This document shows positions 41,136-48,718 of a DNA stretch of 64,000 nt, piece after piece. The stretch covers positions 1,031,687-1,095,686 of the forward strand of contig NZ_CP035425.1 in assembly GCF_006740685.1 (NCBI RefSeq), given 5' to 3'. Each line of letters starts with the position of its first letter. The stretch's first letter is position 1. Below the pieces are notes generated by a model that searched no databases, was not told the DNA's origin, and saw only the letters and a program-made list of their open reading frames with translations. Source of the stretch: Candidatus Nitrosopumilus sp. SW (lineage in GTDB: Archaea; Thermoproteota; Nitrososphaeria; Nitrososphaerales; Nitrosopumilaceae). Made by a program: the position numbers and the translations under genes.

Positions 41136-41623
41136 AAGATACAATCAGAAATCAGATATCTTTCAAAAATTTGAAATTTACAAGTCTTGTTTATGCTGGA
41201 CTTTTGGGAACTATTGCATTTAATGTAGCAATGTATGTTGATATTTCTATTACTGGAGTTTCACTTGATATTGTAACAGTTCTTGGAAATTTAACAATAG
41301 GTGAATCTGAATACTCTCAAACCGTAGGTCATGCAATCCATCTTGCTAATGGTGTTGGTTTGTCGTTGTTTTTTGGATATGTCTTCTTACCCATCTCTAC
41401 CAGAATCCTCAAAGGAAGAATATGGTTTCATGGGGTAATCTATGGAACAACTGTTACTGTCACAACTGTCTGGTTTGGAATGTTACCTGCATTAGGTGCA
41501 GGAATTGCAGGACTGGATATTGCCTCTGAAGTCCCAGCAATGACTCTATTTCGACATGTCATTTTTGGAGCAGTAGTTGGGGTTTTTTTCAAGCAAATTT
41601 CTAAGGAGGGTTTGAGAAATTGA
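41132..41623 (+). CDS. Four-helix membrane protein (MarR operon, gene 3)
   Basis: 163 residues with about four transmembrane segments: FTSLVYAGLLGTIAFNVAMYV, HLANGVGLSLFFGYVFLPI, WFHGVIYGTTVTVTTVWFGML, HVIFGAVVGVFF. Intramembrane His and Tyr occur (GHAIHLANG, FRHVIFG). Start overlaps the previous stop as ATGA; an AGGAG precedes it. No family with known activity identified (DUF-type). Confidence 0.7.
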   Translation: MKDTIRNQISFKNLKFTSLVYAGLLGTIAFNVAMYVDISITGVSLDIVTVLGNLTIGESEYSQTVGHAIHLANGVGLSLFFGYVFLPISTRILKGRIWFHGVIYGTTVTVTTVWFGMLPALGAGIAGLDIASEVPAMTLFRHVIFGAVVGVFFKQISKEGLRN

Positions 41624-41772
41624 ATATCATAAGAATTGATTCTTGCAGGAGATGTGGTCAGGAATTACAGGTAACTCGACTTTGCATTTATTGTAATCAA
41701 CCTTTGAATTTTGATTGTACAAACTGTAACCTGTTTGTAGATGGACACGTTCATAATCATCTCTCAAAGTAG
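41620..41772 (+). CDS. 50-residue zinc-binding miniprotein (MarR operon, gene 4)
   Basis: TTG start at 41620 overlapping the previous stop, with AAGGAGG at 41603-41609 as an excellent ribosome binding site. Three CxxC pairs (CRRC, CIYC, CTNC) and a final HVHNH give eight or nine potential metal ligands in 50 residues, enough for two zinc sites. Such proteins serve as rubredoxin-like or zinc-ribbon adapters, or metal chaperones; no function can be named. Confidence 0.75.
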   Translation: MNIIRIDSCRRCGQELQVTRLCIYCNQPLNFDCTNCNLFVDGHVHNHLSK

Positions 41773-41896
41773 AATCTTACAATTTTGAGAAAATTACGAA
41801 GTTTGTATTTAAGCTCTTACTCAACTAGGAAAAAGTTAGTTCGAGATCAATTTTTTTTGTGTTCCTAAGAGTTAAAAAATTCTGTGATACTAACTA

Positions 41897-42760
41897 TTGA
41901 AACAAGTATACTCCCAAGTATCAACGGTTATCCCAAAACCCTTTGTAAAATGGGCCGGCGGCAAGCGCCAACTAATTCCTATTCTAAATGAGAATTTACC
42001 AAAATCCTTTGGGACATATTATGAGCCATTTATTGGAGGGGGTGCATTGCTCTTCCACATCCTTACAGAAAGAAACGGTCAAAAATGCAGCATCTCTGAT
42101 TTGAACTCTGATCTGGTTTTAGCATATACTACAATTCGCAATAGAATTGATGACCTAATTTCATCACTAAAAAATCATGAAAGAAATTATCATAAAGATT
42201 CAAAATCCTACTATTACTCTGTTAGAGAATCAAACCCAAGAAGCGAAATTGAAAAGACTTCAAGATTGCTCTTCTTGAATAGAACCTGCTTTAATGGATT
42301 GTACAGAGTAAACAGCAAAGGAAAATTCAACGTTCCACTAGGACGATACACAAATCCAAATATCGTAAATGAGGAAAACCTACGTTCTGTCAGTTCAATT
42401 CTGCAATCAAGCAAAGTTGCAATCAAATGCCAAGACTTTGAGGCAGTACTACGTGATGCCAAAAAGGGAGATTTGGTATACTTTGATCCACCATACCAGC
42501 CAGTAAGTGATACTGCCAATTTTACAAGTTATACTAACAAGGACTTTACAGACAAGGACTTGGAAAGGCTAGCCGAGTTATGCAACAAACTAGATTCTAA
42601 AGGATGCAAAGTATTGTTATCAAATTCTGATTCAAAACAAGTTTCAGATATGTTCTCAGAAAAACCTTGGAAAGTAAACAAGATTCGAGCAAACCGCTCA
42701 ATCAATTCCAATTCTCAAAAGAGAACTGGTCACTTTGAATTATTGATTAAAAATTATTAG
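41897..42760 (+). CDS. dam: Dam-type (D12 class) N6-adenine DNA methyltransferase, orphan
   Basis: 287 residues. PFVKWAGGKRQL (15-26) is the SAM-binding FxGG-type motif of the Dam/DpnII family, FIGGGALLF follows, and DPPY (197-200) is the catalytic motif. GATC is the usual target in this family, but the site here is unproven. No restriction gene is adjacent, so it is a solitary methylase. TTG start at 41897, preceded by ~125 bp without a gene. It ends 1 bp before the tRNA-Thr gene on the other strand, a context often used by acquired genes. Confidence 0.9.
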   Translation: MKQVYSQVSTVIPKPFVKWAGGKRQLIPILNENLPKSFGTYYEPFIGGGALLFHILTERNGQKCSISDLNSDLVLAYTTIRNRIDDLISSLKNHERNYHKDSKSYYYSVRESNPRSEIEKTSRLLFLNRTCFNGLYRVNSKGKFNVPLGRYTNPNIVNEENLRSVSSILQSSKVAIKCQDFEAVLRDAKKGDLVYFDPPYQPVSDTANFTSYTNKDFTDKDLERLAELCNKLDSKGCKVLLSNSDSKQVSDMFSEKPWKVNKIRANRSINSNSQKRTGHFELLIKNY

Positions 42761-42761
42761 A

Positions 42762-42835
42762 AGCTTCGAACGGGATCCGGACCCGCGACCTTTACCTTAC
42801 CAAGGTAACGCTCTACCAGGCTGAGCTATCGAAGC
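42762..42835 (-). tRNA. tRNA-Thr(GGT)
   Basis: Minus strand: acceptor GCTTCGA/TCGAAGC with discriminator T; anticodon stem TTACC/GGTAA, loop TTGGTAA, anticodon GGT; T arm GCGGG/CCCGT-like. 74 nt without intron or encoded CCA. Confidence 0.94.
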
Positions 42836-42926
42836 ACAAATTCACCCTGTAGAAAATCCTTATAATTCTTCATTATCTTGGCAAAATCTGTAAACTGTTA
42901 AATTTCACACAGATTTTTACCCTTTT

Positions 42927-43050
42927 GGAGGAGTAATCAAGCCTGGCCAAAGTAAGCACATCTTGTGCTTTTGGACATGCAGGACTTAAGATCAAATAAT
43001 GGGTGATCCTGTCTCTCAGGAGTTCGTGGGTTCAAATCCCACCTCCTCCA
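42927..43050 (+). tRNA. tRNA-Leu(TAA) with two introns
   Basis: Acceptor GGAGGAG (42927-42933) pairs with CTCCTCC (43043-43049), discriminator A. T arm GTGGG-TTCAAAT-CCCAC. Long variable arm of a class II tRNA (CTC...GAG). The anticodon arm is CAGGA-CTTAAG(A)-TCCTG, anticodon TAA, interrupted by a 15-nt intron at 42991-43005 in the canonical 37/38 position. A second intron of 24 nt (42953-42976), containing a 7-bp hairpin AAGCACA-TCT-TGTGCTT, splits the D stem; removing it restores ATC/GAT pairing. The mature length is then 85 nt. Exact splice points are inferred from pairing. Confidence 0.9.
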
Positions 43051-43057
43051 TACACAA

Positions 43058-43441
43058 CTATTTCTGTTTAATTCCTCTAGCGTTTAGAACTTCATAGACT
43101 TCTGGTATGGACCAGACATAACCAACATGGACACAATCTTTCTCATCACAGAGCTGGCAATACAACTCTCCTTTCTGAACTGCAACTTCGGCAATTCTGT
43201 TTTTGATATTGTCCTTTAGAATAATTCTATCATCATCGACTGAAATCTTTTCAATCTTTGGAGCATATCTTGCAAAGGTTTTGTCCTTTTGCATCATCTC
43301 CTCTAACATGTAAGTAACATAGCCTGAGAAACTGTTGACACCTTTCATTGCAAGGTCGTCTTTACTCTTTTGATAAACTTCTTGGAATTTATCATAAACA
43401 GTTTCTGAAACGGTAATTGATTTGAATCCGGCTTTTGGCAA
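43058..43441 (-). CDS. Ribbon-helix-helix-like protein with C-terminal Cys/His cluster
   Basis: 127 residues. The N-terminal FKSITVSETVYDKFQEVYQKSKDDL resembles a ribbon-helix-helix DNA-binding unit (a strand followed by helices). Near the C terminus CQLCDEKDCVHVGY offers three cysteines and a histidine for a metal. No full family match recognised; a metal-sensing or structural-zinc regulator is a fair guess. Starts divergent from the gene at 43561. Confidence 0.65.
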   Translation of the reverse strand: MPKAGFKSITVSETVYDKFQEVYQKSKDDLAMKGVNSFSGYVTYMLEEMMQKDKTFARYAPKIEKISVDDDRIILKDNIKNRIAEVAVQKGELYCQLCDEKDCVHVGYVWSIPEVYEVLNARGIKQK

Positions 43442-43560
43442 TTTACTTTCCTCTTACCGTACTTTAAGGTACCCCTGTATATAAGATTTTATTTTAAAAA
43501 ATGGATTTTCAAAGTTAATGAAAATTAGTCTTTATACAATAGCTTGGTCCAAGAGCAATT

Positions 43561-44454
43561 ATGGGAAAAGGATATTCTGAAGAAGAGATTCGTGAAAAAC
43601 TAATTTCAGTTTTGAAAGATTCTGAATCCGGAATGTCTGGTGTTGAGATTTCAGAAAAAATGAAAGTGAATCGTGTCACCATGACAAAGTACCTCAAGGT
43701 CTTTGCAGTTGAAGGACTGGTACGTCAAAAAAATATTGGAAACATCACATTGTGGTTTTTAGAGCCAGGACAAGAATCATTCAACTTTCCTGATGATTAT
43801 TTCAAAGTAGCACCTCAGTTTCTTGATTACTTGATTAAAGGAAATGAAGACCAAGTCTATTCTTTGATTAGAAACTCCATTCACTCAGGTGCTACTGTTA
43901 ATCGCTTGATAATTGAGGTCATTTCTCCTGCAATTGAATCTGTGAAAAGTCTGTTTGATGAGGGAAAGATTGGAACTGCAGAGCAAAACCTACTTCGAAC
44001 TATAATTTCAAAATCTCTTCAGATACTAAATCAAATCCCAATAGTTGCTGATTCTAAAAAAAATGTAGTTGTCATATCTGCTGATTTTCAAAGCAGTCTG
44101 CTTGCTGAAGCTGCTTCTACCATGTTTCATTCAGATGGGTGGAGGGTTTCTCATTTGGGTGACATGTCATCTGCTATTGATGTATTATTTGATCTTGATT
44201 TTCAAAAACTAGTTTCAAAAATTTGGAAACAAAAACCTGGCGTTTTAGTTGTATTGGTTTTCTCGCAAACTGATGAGGCCCTGAACTTTTTTGCTGATTC
44301 AATTAATCCAACAAAGTCAAAGTCTGGAAAACGTATGAAATTGGTACTGTGTGGAAATGCTACTAAGAAAGCAAAAACCGAGTCTGATCTTGTGACGCAA
44401 AAACTAGATGAAATTATTCAGTGGTCTCAGACAGTATATCAGAATTTGAAATAA
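43561..44454 (+). CDS. wHTH regulator with degenerate B12-binding-like domain
   Basis: 297 residues. 1-80: winged helix-turn-helix (GVEISEKMKVNRVTMTKYLKVFAVEGLVRQ). About 85-165: a helical cap like the MerR/CarH and methyltransferase cap domain (LIRNSIHSGATVNRLIIEVISPAIESVKSLFDEGKIGTAEQ). About 168-297: a Rossmann domain (NVVVISADFQSSLLAEAASTMFHSDGWRVSHLGDMSS) that aligns with cobalamin-binding domains. The DxHxxG motif, whose His ligates cobalt, is replaced by DFQSSL, so B12 binding in the usual base-off way is unlikely. Role: probably a ligand-responsive regulator. Confidence 0.72.
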   Translation: MGKGYSEEEIREKLISVLKDSESGMSGVEISEKMKVNRVTMTKYLKVFAVEGLVRQKNIGNITLWFLEPGQESFNFPDDYFKVAPQFLDYLIKGNEDQVYSLIRNSIHSGATVNRLIIEVISPAIESVKSLFDEGKIGTAEQNLLRTIISKSLQILNQIPIVADSKKNVVVISADFQSSLLAEAASTMFHSDGWRVSHLGDMSSAIDVLFDLDFQKLVSKIWKQKPGVLVVLVFSQTDEALNFFADSINPTKSKSGKRMKLVLCGNATKKAKTESDLVTQKLDEIIQWSQTVYQNLK

Positions 44455-44529
44455 TGGGCCCGATGAGATTCGAACTCATGACCTTTCGATTATCAGTCGA
44501 ACGCTCCAGCCAAGCTGAGCTACGAGCCC
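44455..44529 (-). tRNA. tRNA-Ile(GAT)
   Basis: Minus strand: acceptor GGGCTCG/CGGGCCC, discriminator A; anticodon stem TTCGA/TCGAA with loop CTGATAA, anticodon GAT; T arm ATGAG-TTCGAAT-CTCAT. 75 nt, no intron. It directly abuts the stop of the preceding plus-strand gene. Confidence 0.94.
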
Positions 44530-44562
44530 ACGAAGAAATCTCTAGGCCAGAGTCATTTAAGT

Positions 44563-45117
44563 CTAATTTTCTTTCCACTTGATTGAGCAGCCAATAGATG
44601 GGTCAAAGTCTTTTTCAATTTTTTGACCTGATACTAGTTTGTCGATATTGTTGATCATTGTCTTTTCAGTTGCAGTATCGTCTGGCTTCATTGCATTGTC
44701 AATTCTTCCATGAAATACTAGCTCTTTTTTAGCATCAAACAAGAATGGGTCTGGTGTACACATTGCGCCATATTTCTTGGCAATCTCTTGTGTCTCATCA
44801 ACTAGATAATCAAACTTGAATCCCTTTTCCTTTGCAGTCTCTTTCATTGCCTCAAAACTGTCTTCAGGATAATCAGTAGAATCATTGCTGTTAATTGCAA
44901 TCATGGCAACATCATTGCCGCACTTTTCATACAACTCGTTGAGTGCATCGACTTTGGCTTTGACATAAGGACAGTGATTGCACATGAAGATTACGAGATA
45001 TCCTTTGTAATCCTTGTAGTCTCCCAATGCGTGTTTTTTATCATCAATTCCTAAAAGGTCAAAGTCAGGTGCGACATCTCCTGTCTTTAGCTTGACTTGA
45101 GATTCTAAAAGTACCAT
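44563..45117 (-). CDS. Thioredoxin-fold peroxiredoxin-like protein
   Basis: 184 residues of the AhpC/TSA-redoxin superfamily. GDVAPDFDLLGIDDKKHALGDYK begins the fold and VIFMCNHCPYVKAKVDALN gives a CxxC (CNHC) on the first helix, as in thioredoxin-like resA/YneN-type proteins. The later CTPDPFLFD has the cis-Pro region. Cytosolic, thiol-disulfide reductase or peroxidase; exact activity not resolved. Confidence 0.82.
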   Translation of the reverse strand: MVLLESQVKLKTGDVAPDFDLLGIDDKKHALGDYKDYKGYLVIFMCNHCPYVKAKVDALNELYEKCGNDVAMIAINSNDSTDYPEDSFEAMKETAKEKGFKFDYLVDETQEIAKKYGAMCTPDPFLFDAKKELVFHGRIDNAMKPDDTATEKTMINNIDKLVSGQKIEKDFDPSIGCSIKWKEN

Positions 45118-45197
45118 GAGTAAACGCTCTTGTTTTCAAATAAAATTCTTGCCAAGAAGACAACAATTAAAATCCACAGATAAATCAAGTCTCGTGT

Positions 45198-45271
45198 GGG
45201 CCGGTAGTATAGCCTGGTAGTATACCCGCCTTGCACGCGGGGGGTCACGGATTCAAATTCCGTCCGGTCCA
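45198..45271 (+). tRNA. tRNA-Ala(TGC)
   Basis: Acceptor GGGCCGG/CCGGTCC has the G3-U70 wobble that identifies alanine tRNAs. Anticodon stem CCCGC/GCGGG, loop CTTGCAC, anticodon TGC; T arm ACGGA-TTCAAAT-TCCGT. Discriminator A, 74 nt, no intron. Confidence 0.95.
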
Positions 45272-45349
45272 CTTCTATTTTATGCGCGATCCACGCTGAA
45301 TATCGAACGGCTAAATGGATTTAAATAGGACAAGTTTCCGTTTTTTCTC

Positions 45350-45451
45350 ATGGCAAGCGCAGTAGACGGATGGCCGGTATTCATTCCGCTAATAGTTGGT
45401 TTAGCTCCAGGATTAATTTACTGGTTAGCAATTACCGCAAAGAGAAACTAA
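45350..45451 (+). CDS. 33-residue single-helix membrane miniprotein
   Basis: ATG 45350 to TAA 45451. One helix (WPVFIPLIVGLAPGLIYWLAI) with a basic end AKRN. The promoter GATTTAAATAGG at about 45318-45329 lies 25-30 nt upstream and the stop is followed by T-rich DNA (CTTTTTATTATTTTATTTTT), so this is a complete, leaderless transcription unit. Candidate small subunit of a respiratory complex; no proof. Confidence 0.65.
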   Translation: MASAVDGWPVFIPLIVGLAPGLIYWLAITAKRN

Positions 45452-45571
45452 ATCTTACATCTCTTTTTATTATTTTATTTTTCTAGTGTAAACTAGGTTA
45501 AACGATGTTACCTTTCTTGTTCACTATATGATATATGCTAGAAAATTAATCCCTATTCCCAAGAAATCTTG

Positions 45572-46636
45572 ATGTCAAAAATTATCCTTGCTGCATTTTT
45601 GGTTTTTCTACTAGTTCCGTTTTCTCAAGCCTTTTCTGCTGAAGTTACAGACACTCCTTCAACACTTTCTGTATCCATTACCACTCAAACACCTTTTGTC
45701 TATCAGGACTCTGATGGATATACTGTTGTAGTTGGCAATGTCAAAAATCACAATACCCAAACCCCTGTAACTAACGTAATGATTCAAGTGAACTTTTTTG
45801 ATGATTTTGATCCTAGCCCACTAGAGGTAAGCAGTGGACGAACCACACTTGAGGTAATTGCTCCAAACGGGGAATCTCCATTTGCAATTCGCTCTGAAAC
45901 TCCAAACCCTGCAATAACTCAAGCATCAGTATCTCTACTTGGATTTGATTCCTCATCTCCAAAACAAAGAGGCCTTACAGTATATTCTAGTGAAGTATCA
46001 TTTGATGGACATCTTCGTTTTGAAGGGGTTTTGCAAAACAGTGGGGCTCCAAACTCTAACACCAATGTCTACATGGCATTGTATGATGGATTTGAACCTC
46101 CTCGAATCCTTGAAGTAATTACAGTTGAACTAGGTGATGTAGAATCTGATAGTGAAGTCTCCTTTAATGTCAATAAGCAAATTGATGCAAGAGCCGTAGG
46201 ATTTTTGTTATTTGCCGAATCTGATGTCTTTTCTTCTAACTTTGTTGACATAGAAATTCCTGAACCTCAAGCATTGACAAAACTAGTTTCAATCTCTAAT
46301 GTCTCTGTAACAAATTCTCAAGGAGAGAAACTTTCTGAAATTCCAGTAAACTCTATTGTAAACATCAAGAGTGAAACTTGGATACAATTTGCCGCCGACC
46401 CAAGTACCAATGAAACACCATACACGTACTATGTGCAAATCAAAGAGGCCGGAAACGGAATGGTAGAGTATATTGGAAAAGATGATGGGCGCTTTATTGG
46501 AACGGGACTTCAATCACCAACAATAGACTGGATGCCAAAAAACAGTGGACTCTATTTCATTGAGACATTTGTCTGGGACAGAAATGATATCCCAATAGCA
46601 GAACAGGGTCCGTTTGTATTGATTAATGTCCAGTAG
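45572..46636 (+). CDS. Secreted protein with FxLYD-like beta domains
   Basis: About 354 residues from ATG 45572 (a TTG one codon upstream is in frame). The signal peptide is ILAAFLVFLLVPFSQAFSA. The segment VVVGNVKNHNTQTPVTNVMIQVNFFD recalls FxLYD domains (extracellular beta-sandwich). A second similar part (GHLRFEGVLQNSGAPNSNTNVYMALYD) and a third beta region follow. No membrane anchor at the C terminus. TATA-like ATGATATATGC at about 45526-45536. Confidence 0.75.
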   Translation: MSKIILAAFLVFLLVPFSQAFSAEVTDTPSTLSVSITTQTPFVYQDSDGYTVVVGNVKNHNTQTPVTNVMIQVNFFDDFDPSPLEVSSGRTTLEVIAPNGESPFAIRSETPNPAITQASVSLLGFDSSSPKQRGLTVYSSEVSFDGHLRFEGVLQNSGAPNSNTNVYMALYDGFEPPRILEVITVELGDVESDSEVSFNVNKQIDARAVGFLLFAESDVFSSNFVDIEIPEPQALTKLVSISNVSVTNSQGEKLSEIPVNSIVNIKSETWIQFAADPSTNETPYTYYVQIKEAGNGMVEYIGKDDGRFIGTGLQSPTIDWMPKNSGLYFIETFVWDRNDIPIAEQGPFVLINVQ

Positions 46637-46669
46637 TAGGTTTATTTTCAAAGAAGCTCAATAGCTGTC

Positions 46670-47146
46670 ATGTCTGAATTTTCTCTAGTTGCAATGGGTG
46701 GGACATTTGATATTATTCACAGAGGACACATCACGTTACTATCAAATGCATTTGAAATATCAGACAAAGTAATAATTGGATTGACTAGTGATGAGCTTGC
46801 AAAAAGCAAAGGAAAGACTCCTTTAAACAATTATGAAAAACGATTGGCAAATCTAACTGAAACTATATTCAAAGAATTTCCAAACTCTTCTTTTCAAATC
46901 AGTAAACTGGATAATGATTTTGGACCTGCAGTTTTAGAACCAGAAGTAGAAGCCCTTGTTGTAAGTGATGAGACAAGCAATCAGGGAGATGTGCTAAATG
47001 AGTTGAGGGCTCAAAAGAACCTCTCTCCAGTCAAAGTCATAACAGTACCAATGTTCTTGGCAAAAGATGGCTCTAGAATATCTACTACTAGAATCAAGAA
47101 CTCGGAAATTGATTCAGAAGGAAACTTGTTATCAGTTGACAAGTAG
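46670..47146 (+). CDS. coaD: Phosphopantetheine adenylyltransferase (archaeal CoaD)
   Basis: 158 residues. MGGTFDIIHRGHITLL contains the nucleotidyltransferase (H/T)xGH motif; VIIGLTSDELAKSKGKTPL and SRISTTRIK (the C-terminal ISSTxIR-type motif) fit archaeal PPAT. Catalyses the penultimate step of coenzyme A synthesis. CoA is in heavy demand in the 3-hydroxypropionate/4-hydroxybutyrate cycle used by these organisms (established knowledge of the group). Confidence 0.93.
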   Translation: MSEFSLVAMGGTFDIIHRGHITLLSNAFEISDKVIIGLTSDELAKSKGKTPLNNYEKRLANLTETIFKEFPNSSFQISKLDNDFGPAVLEPEVEALVVSDETSNQGDVLNELRAQKNLSPVKVITVPMFLAKDGSRISTTRIKNSEIDSEGNLLSVDK

Positions 47147-47198
47147 CTTGCAGAACTTTGAGTAATTGCAATAAAACAAAATTCTAAGATTCAGGCTC

Positions 47199-47528
47199 AT
47201 GGCAATTATCCCCTACATGATGAAGAAGATAGACACAGATGTCTCTAATCTAAAGCAGGGATTGCATCCTCAGAACTTGTCATATTGGTATGATAAAATT
47301 ATCAAAGAAACAATTGAGATGGCACCACCTTGGCTGCAAGACAAAATCAAAGTTCATCAAGACCCAATATTGCCAATGAAATTTAATCTCGATATTTCAA
47401 AACGTGCAGTTCGCTATTTCATGATTGTAGTTGACAATAATCTTGATGACATGCCATATACAACAAAATTGTATTTTCTCAAAGTTCAAGAAATAATGTC
47501 CACTGAAATGGATAAATCCCTAGTTTGA
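47199..47528 (+). CDS. Hypothetical protein
   Basis: 109 residues, soluble, no Cys. NLSYWYDKIIKETIEMAPPWLQDKIKVHQDP followed by FNLDISKRAVRYFMIVVDNNLDDMPYTTKLYFLKVQ suggests a helical protein. Not recognised. ATG start, 52 bp after coaD; T-rich sequence after the stop. Confidence 0.7.
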   Translation: MAIIPYMMKKIDTDVSNLKQGLHPQNLSYWYDKIIKETIEMAPPWLQDKIKVHQDPILPMKFNLDISKRAVRYFMIVVDNNLDDMPYTTKLYFLKVQEIMSTEMDKSLV

Positions 47529-47603
47529 TTGCATTTTTTTTATTCTAGGCACAAATGAGACCTCTAAGTATCTATAACCAGAAGAATTCCCATAATCATA
47601 ATC

Positions 47604-48572
47604 ATGGACCTTTACAAATCAAAGTATTCTGATAAGAAAAAATCTGGAGGAAGACGAAGAGACGATGCACCTCGTTCTTTTAGAAATTCCAGGGATGATC
47701 GATTTTCTAGAGATAGAAAAAGAGAATCTGCAACAGTGACTTGCGCTGATTGCGGTGATGAATGTGAAGTTCCATTTGTCCCAAGAACTGACAGACCTGT
47801 ATATTGTAGCGATTGTTTTAGAAAAAACAAACCAGAGGATTCAGATGATAGAGGTTCAAGATATTCCAGAGACGACAGAAGAGAATCTCGCAGAGATGAT
47901 AGAGGTTCAAGATATTCCAGAGATGATAGACGTGAATCTGCAACAGTGACTTGCGCTGATTGCGGTGATGAATGTGAAGTTCCATTTGTCCCAAGAAGTA
48001 ACAAACCTGTTTACTGTAATGATTGCTTTAGACAAAACAAACCACAAGACTCTGATGATAGATATTCCAGAGACGACAGAAGAGAATCTCGCAGAGATGA
48101 TAGAGGTTCAAGATATTCCAGAGACGACAGAAGAGAATCTCGCAGAGATGATAGAGGTTCAAGATATTCTCGAGATGACAGAAGAGAATCAAGTAGGGAT
48201 AAACCAAGAAAACTAAAAAATGATAAATTTTCAAAAAAGCGAGAGAGCTTTTTCAGTAATGGTTCAGACAAGTTCTATGCAACAATAAAAGAAAAATTGT
48301 TTGAAATTTTGGGAGGCAAAGTTTGCTCTAGTTGTGGATTTAAAGATGAAAGAGCTTTAGGATTCAGCCCAATTGCTGATGATTCTACTTTTGATGAAAT
48401 TGGACGTGGCGGTGCTGCATCCTCCTGGGGAAAATATATCTCAGAACCTGATCTTGCAAGAGAGGAACTCAAGGTATTGTGCTTGAATTGCAATGAAATT
48501 AGACAACCTATCGCAAAGCCCAAAGAAAAATCAAGACCTAAACAGAAGAAAAGTAAATTCTTCCCACGATGA
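47604..48572 (+). CDS. SR-like protein with two zinc ribbons and an HNH-like C-terminal domain
   Basis: 322 residues. Two near-identical zinc ribbons (CADCGDEC...CSDC/CNDC, about 45-75 and 115-145) are separated and followed by Arg/Ser/Asp-rich repeats in which RYSRDDRRES occurs five times. The C-terminal ~90 residues hold another CxxC...CxxC pair (CSSCGFKDERALGFSP...LCLNCNEIRQ) in an HNH-endonuclease-like arrangement. At DNA level 60-odd bases of the two ribbons match exactly, so the duplication is recent or kept uniform. The composition resembles eukaryotic SR/RGG proteins and suggests RNA binding (inference). Confidence 0.78.
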   Translation: MDLYKSKYSDKKKSGGRRRDDAPRSFRNSRDDRFSRDRKRESATVTCADCGDECEVPFVPRTDRPVYCSDCFRKNKPEDSDDRGSRYSRDDRRESRRDDRGSRYSRDDRRESATVTCADCGDECEVPFVPRSNKPVYCNDCFRQNKPQDSDDRYSRDDRRESRRDDRGSRYSRDDRRESRRDDRGSRYSRDDRRESSRDKPRKLKNDKFSKKRESFFSNGSDKFYATIKEKLFEILGGKVCSSCGFKDERALGFSPIADDSTFDEIGRGGAASSWGKYISEPDLAREELKVLCLNCNEIRQPIAKPKEKSRPKQKKSKFFPR

Positions 48573-48632
48573 TCTAAAATCATCTTTGAGAATTTATTAA
48601 CACTTTAATTATAATAATTTTGAAATTAAACT

Positions 48633-48716
48633 ATGAATAGCGATCATAAGGCATTAGGGATTTCTCTAATTGCAGTAGTTGGAGTAATAGCACTCTGGAC
48701 TGCATTTGGTGCTTAG
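48633..48716 (+). CDS. 27-residue single-helix membrane miniprotein
   Basis: MNSDHKALGISLIAVVGVIALWTAFGA-type peptide (positions 48633-48716): short polar start, one hydrophobic helix. AT-rich TTATAATAAT at about 48609-48618 lies some 20 nt upstream. It resembles the miniprotein at 45350 in plan but not in sequence. It ends just before the opposite-strand gene end. Confidence 0.5.
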   Translation: MNSDHKALGISLIAVVGVIALWTAFGA

Positions 48717-48718
48717 AT

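Noticed and set aside
42927-43050. tRNA-Leu as a pseudogene because of the disrupted D arm
   Set aside because: Removing two short insertions restores every stem and a full class II tRNA, and the D-arm insertion has its own hairpin as expected for an intron.
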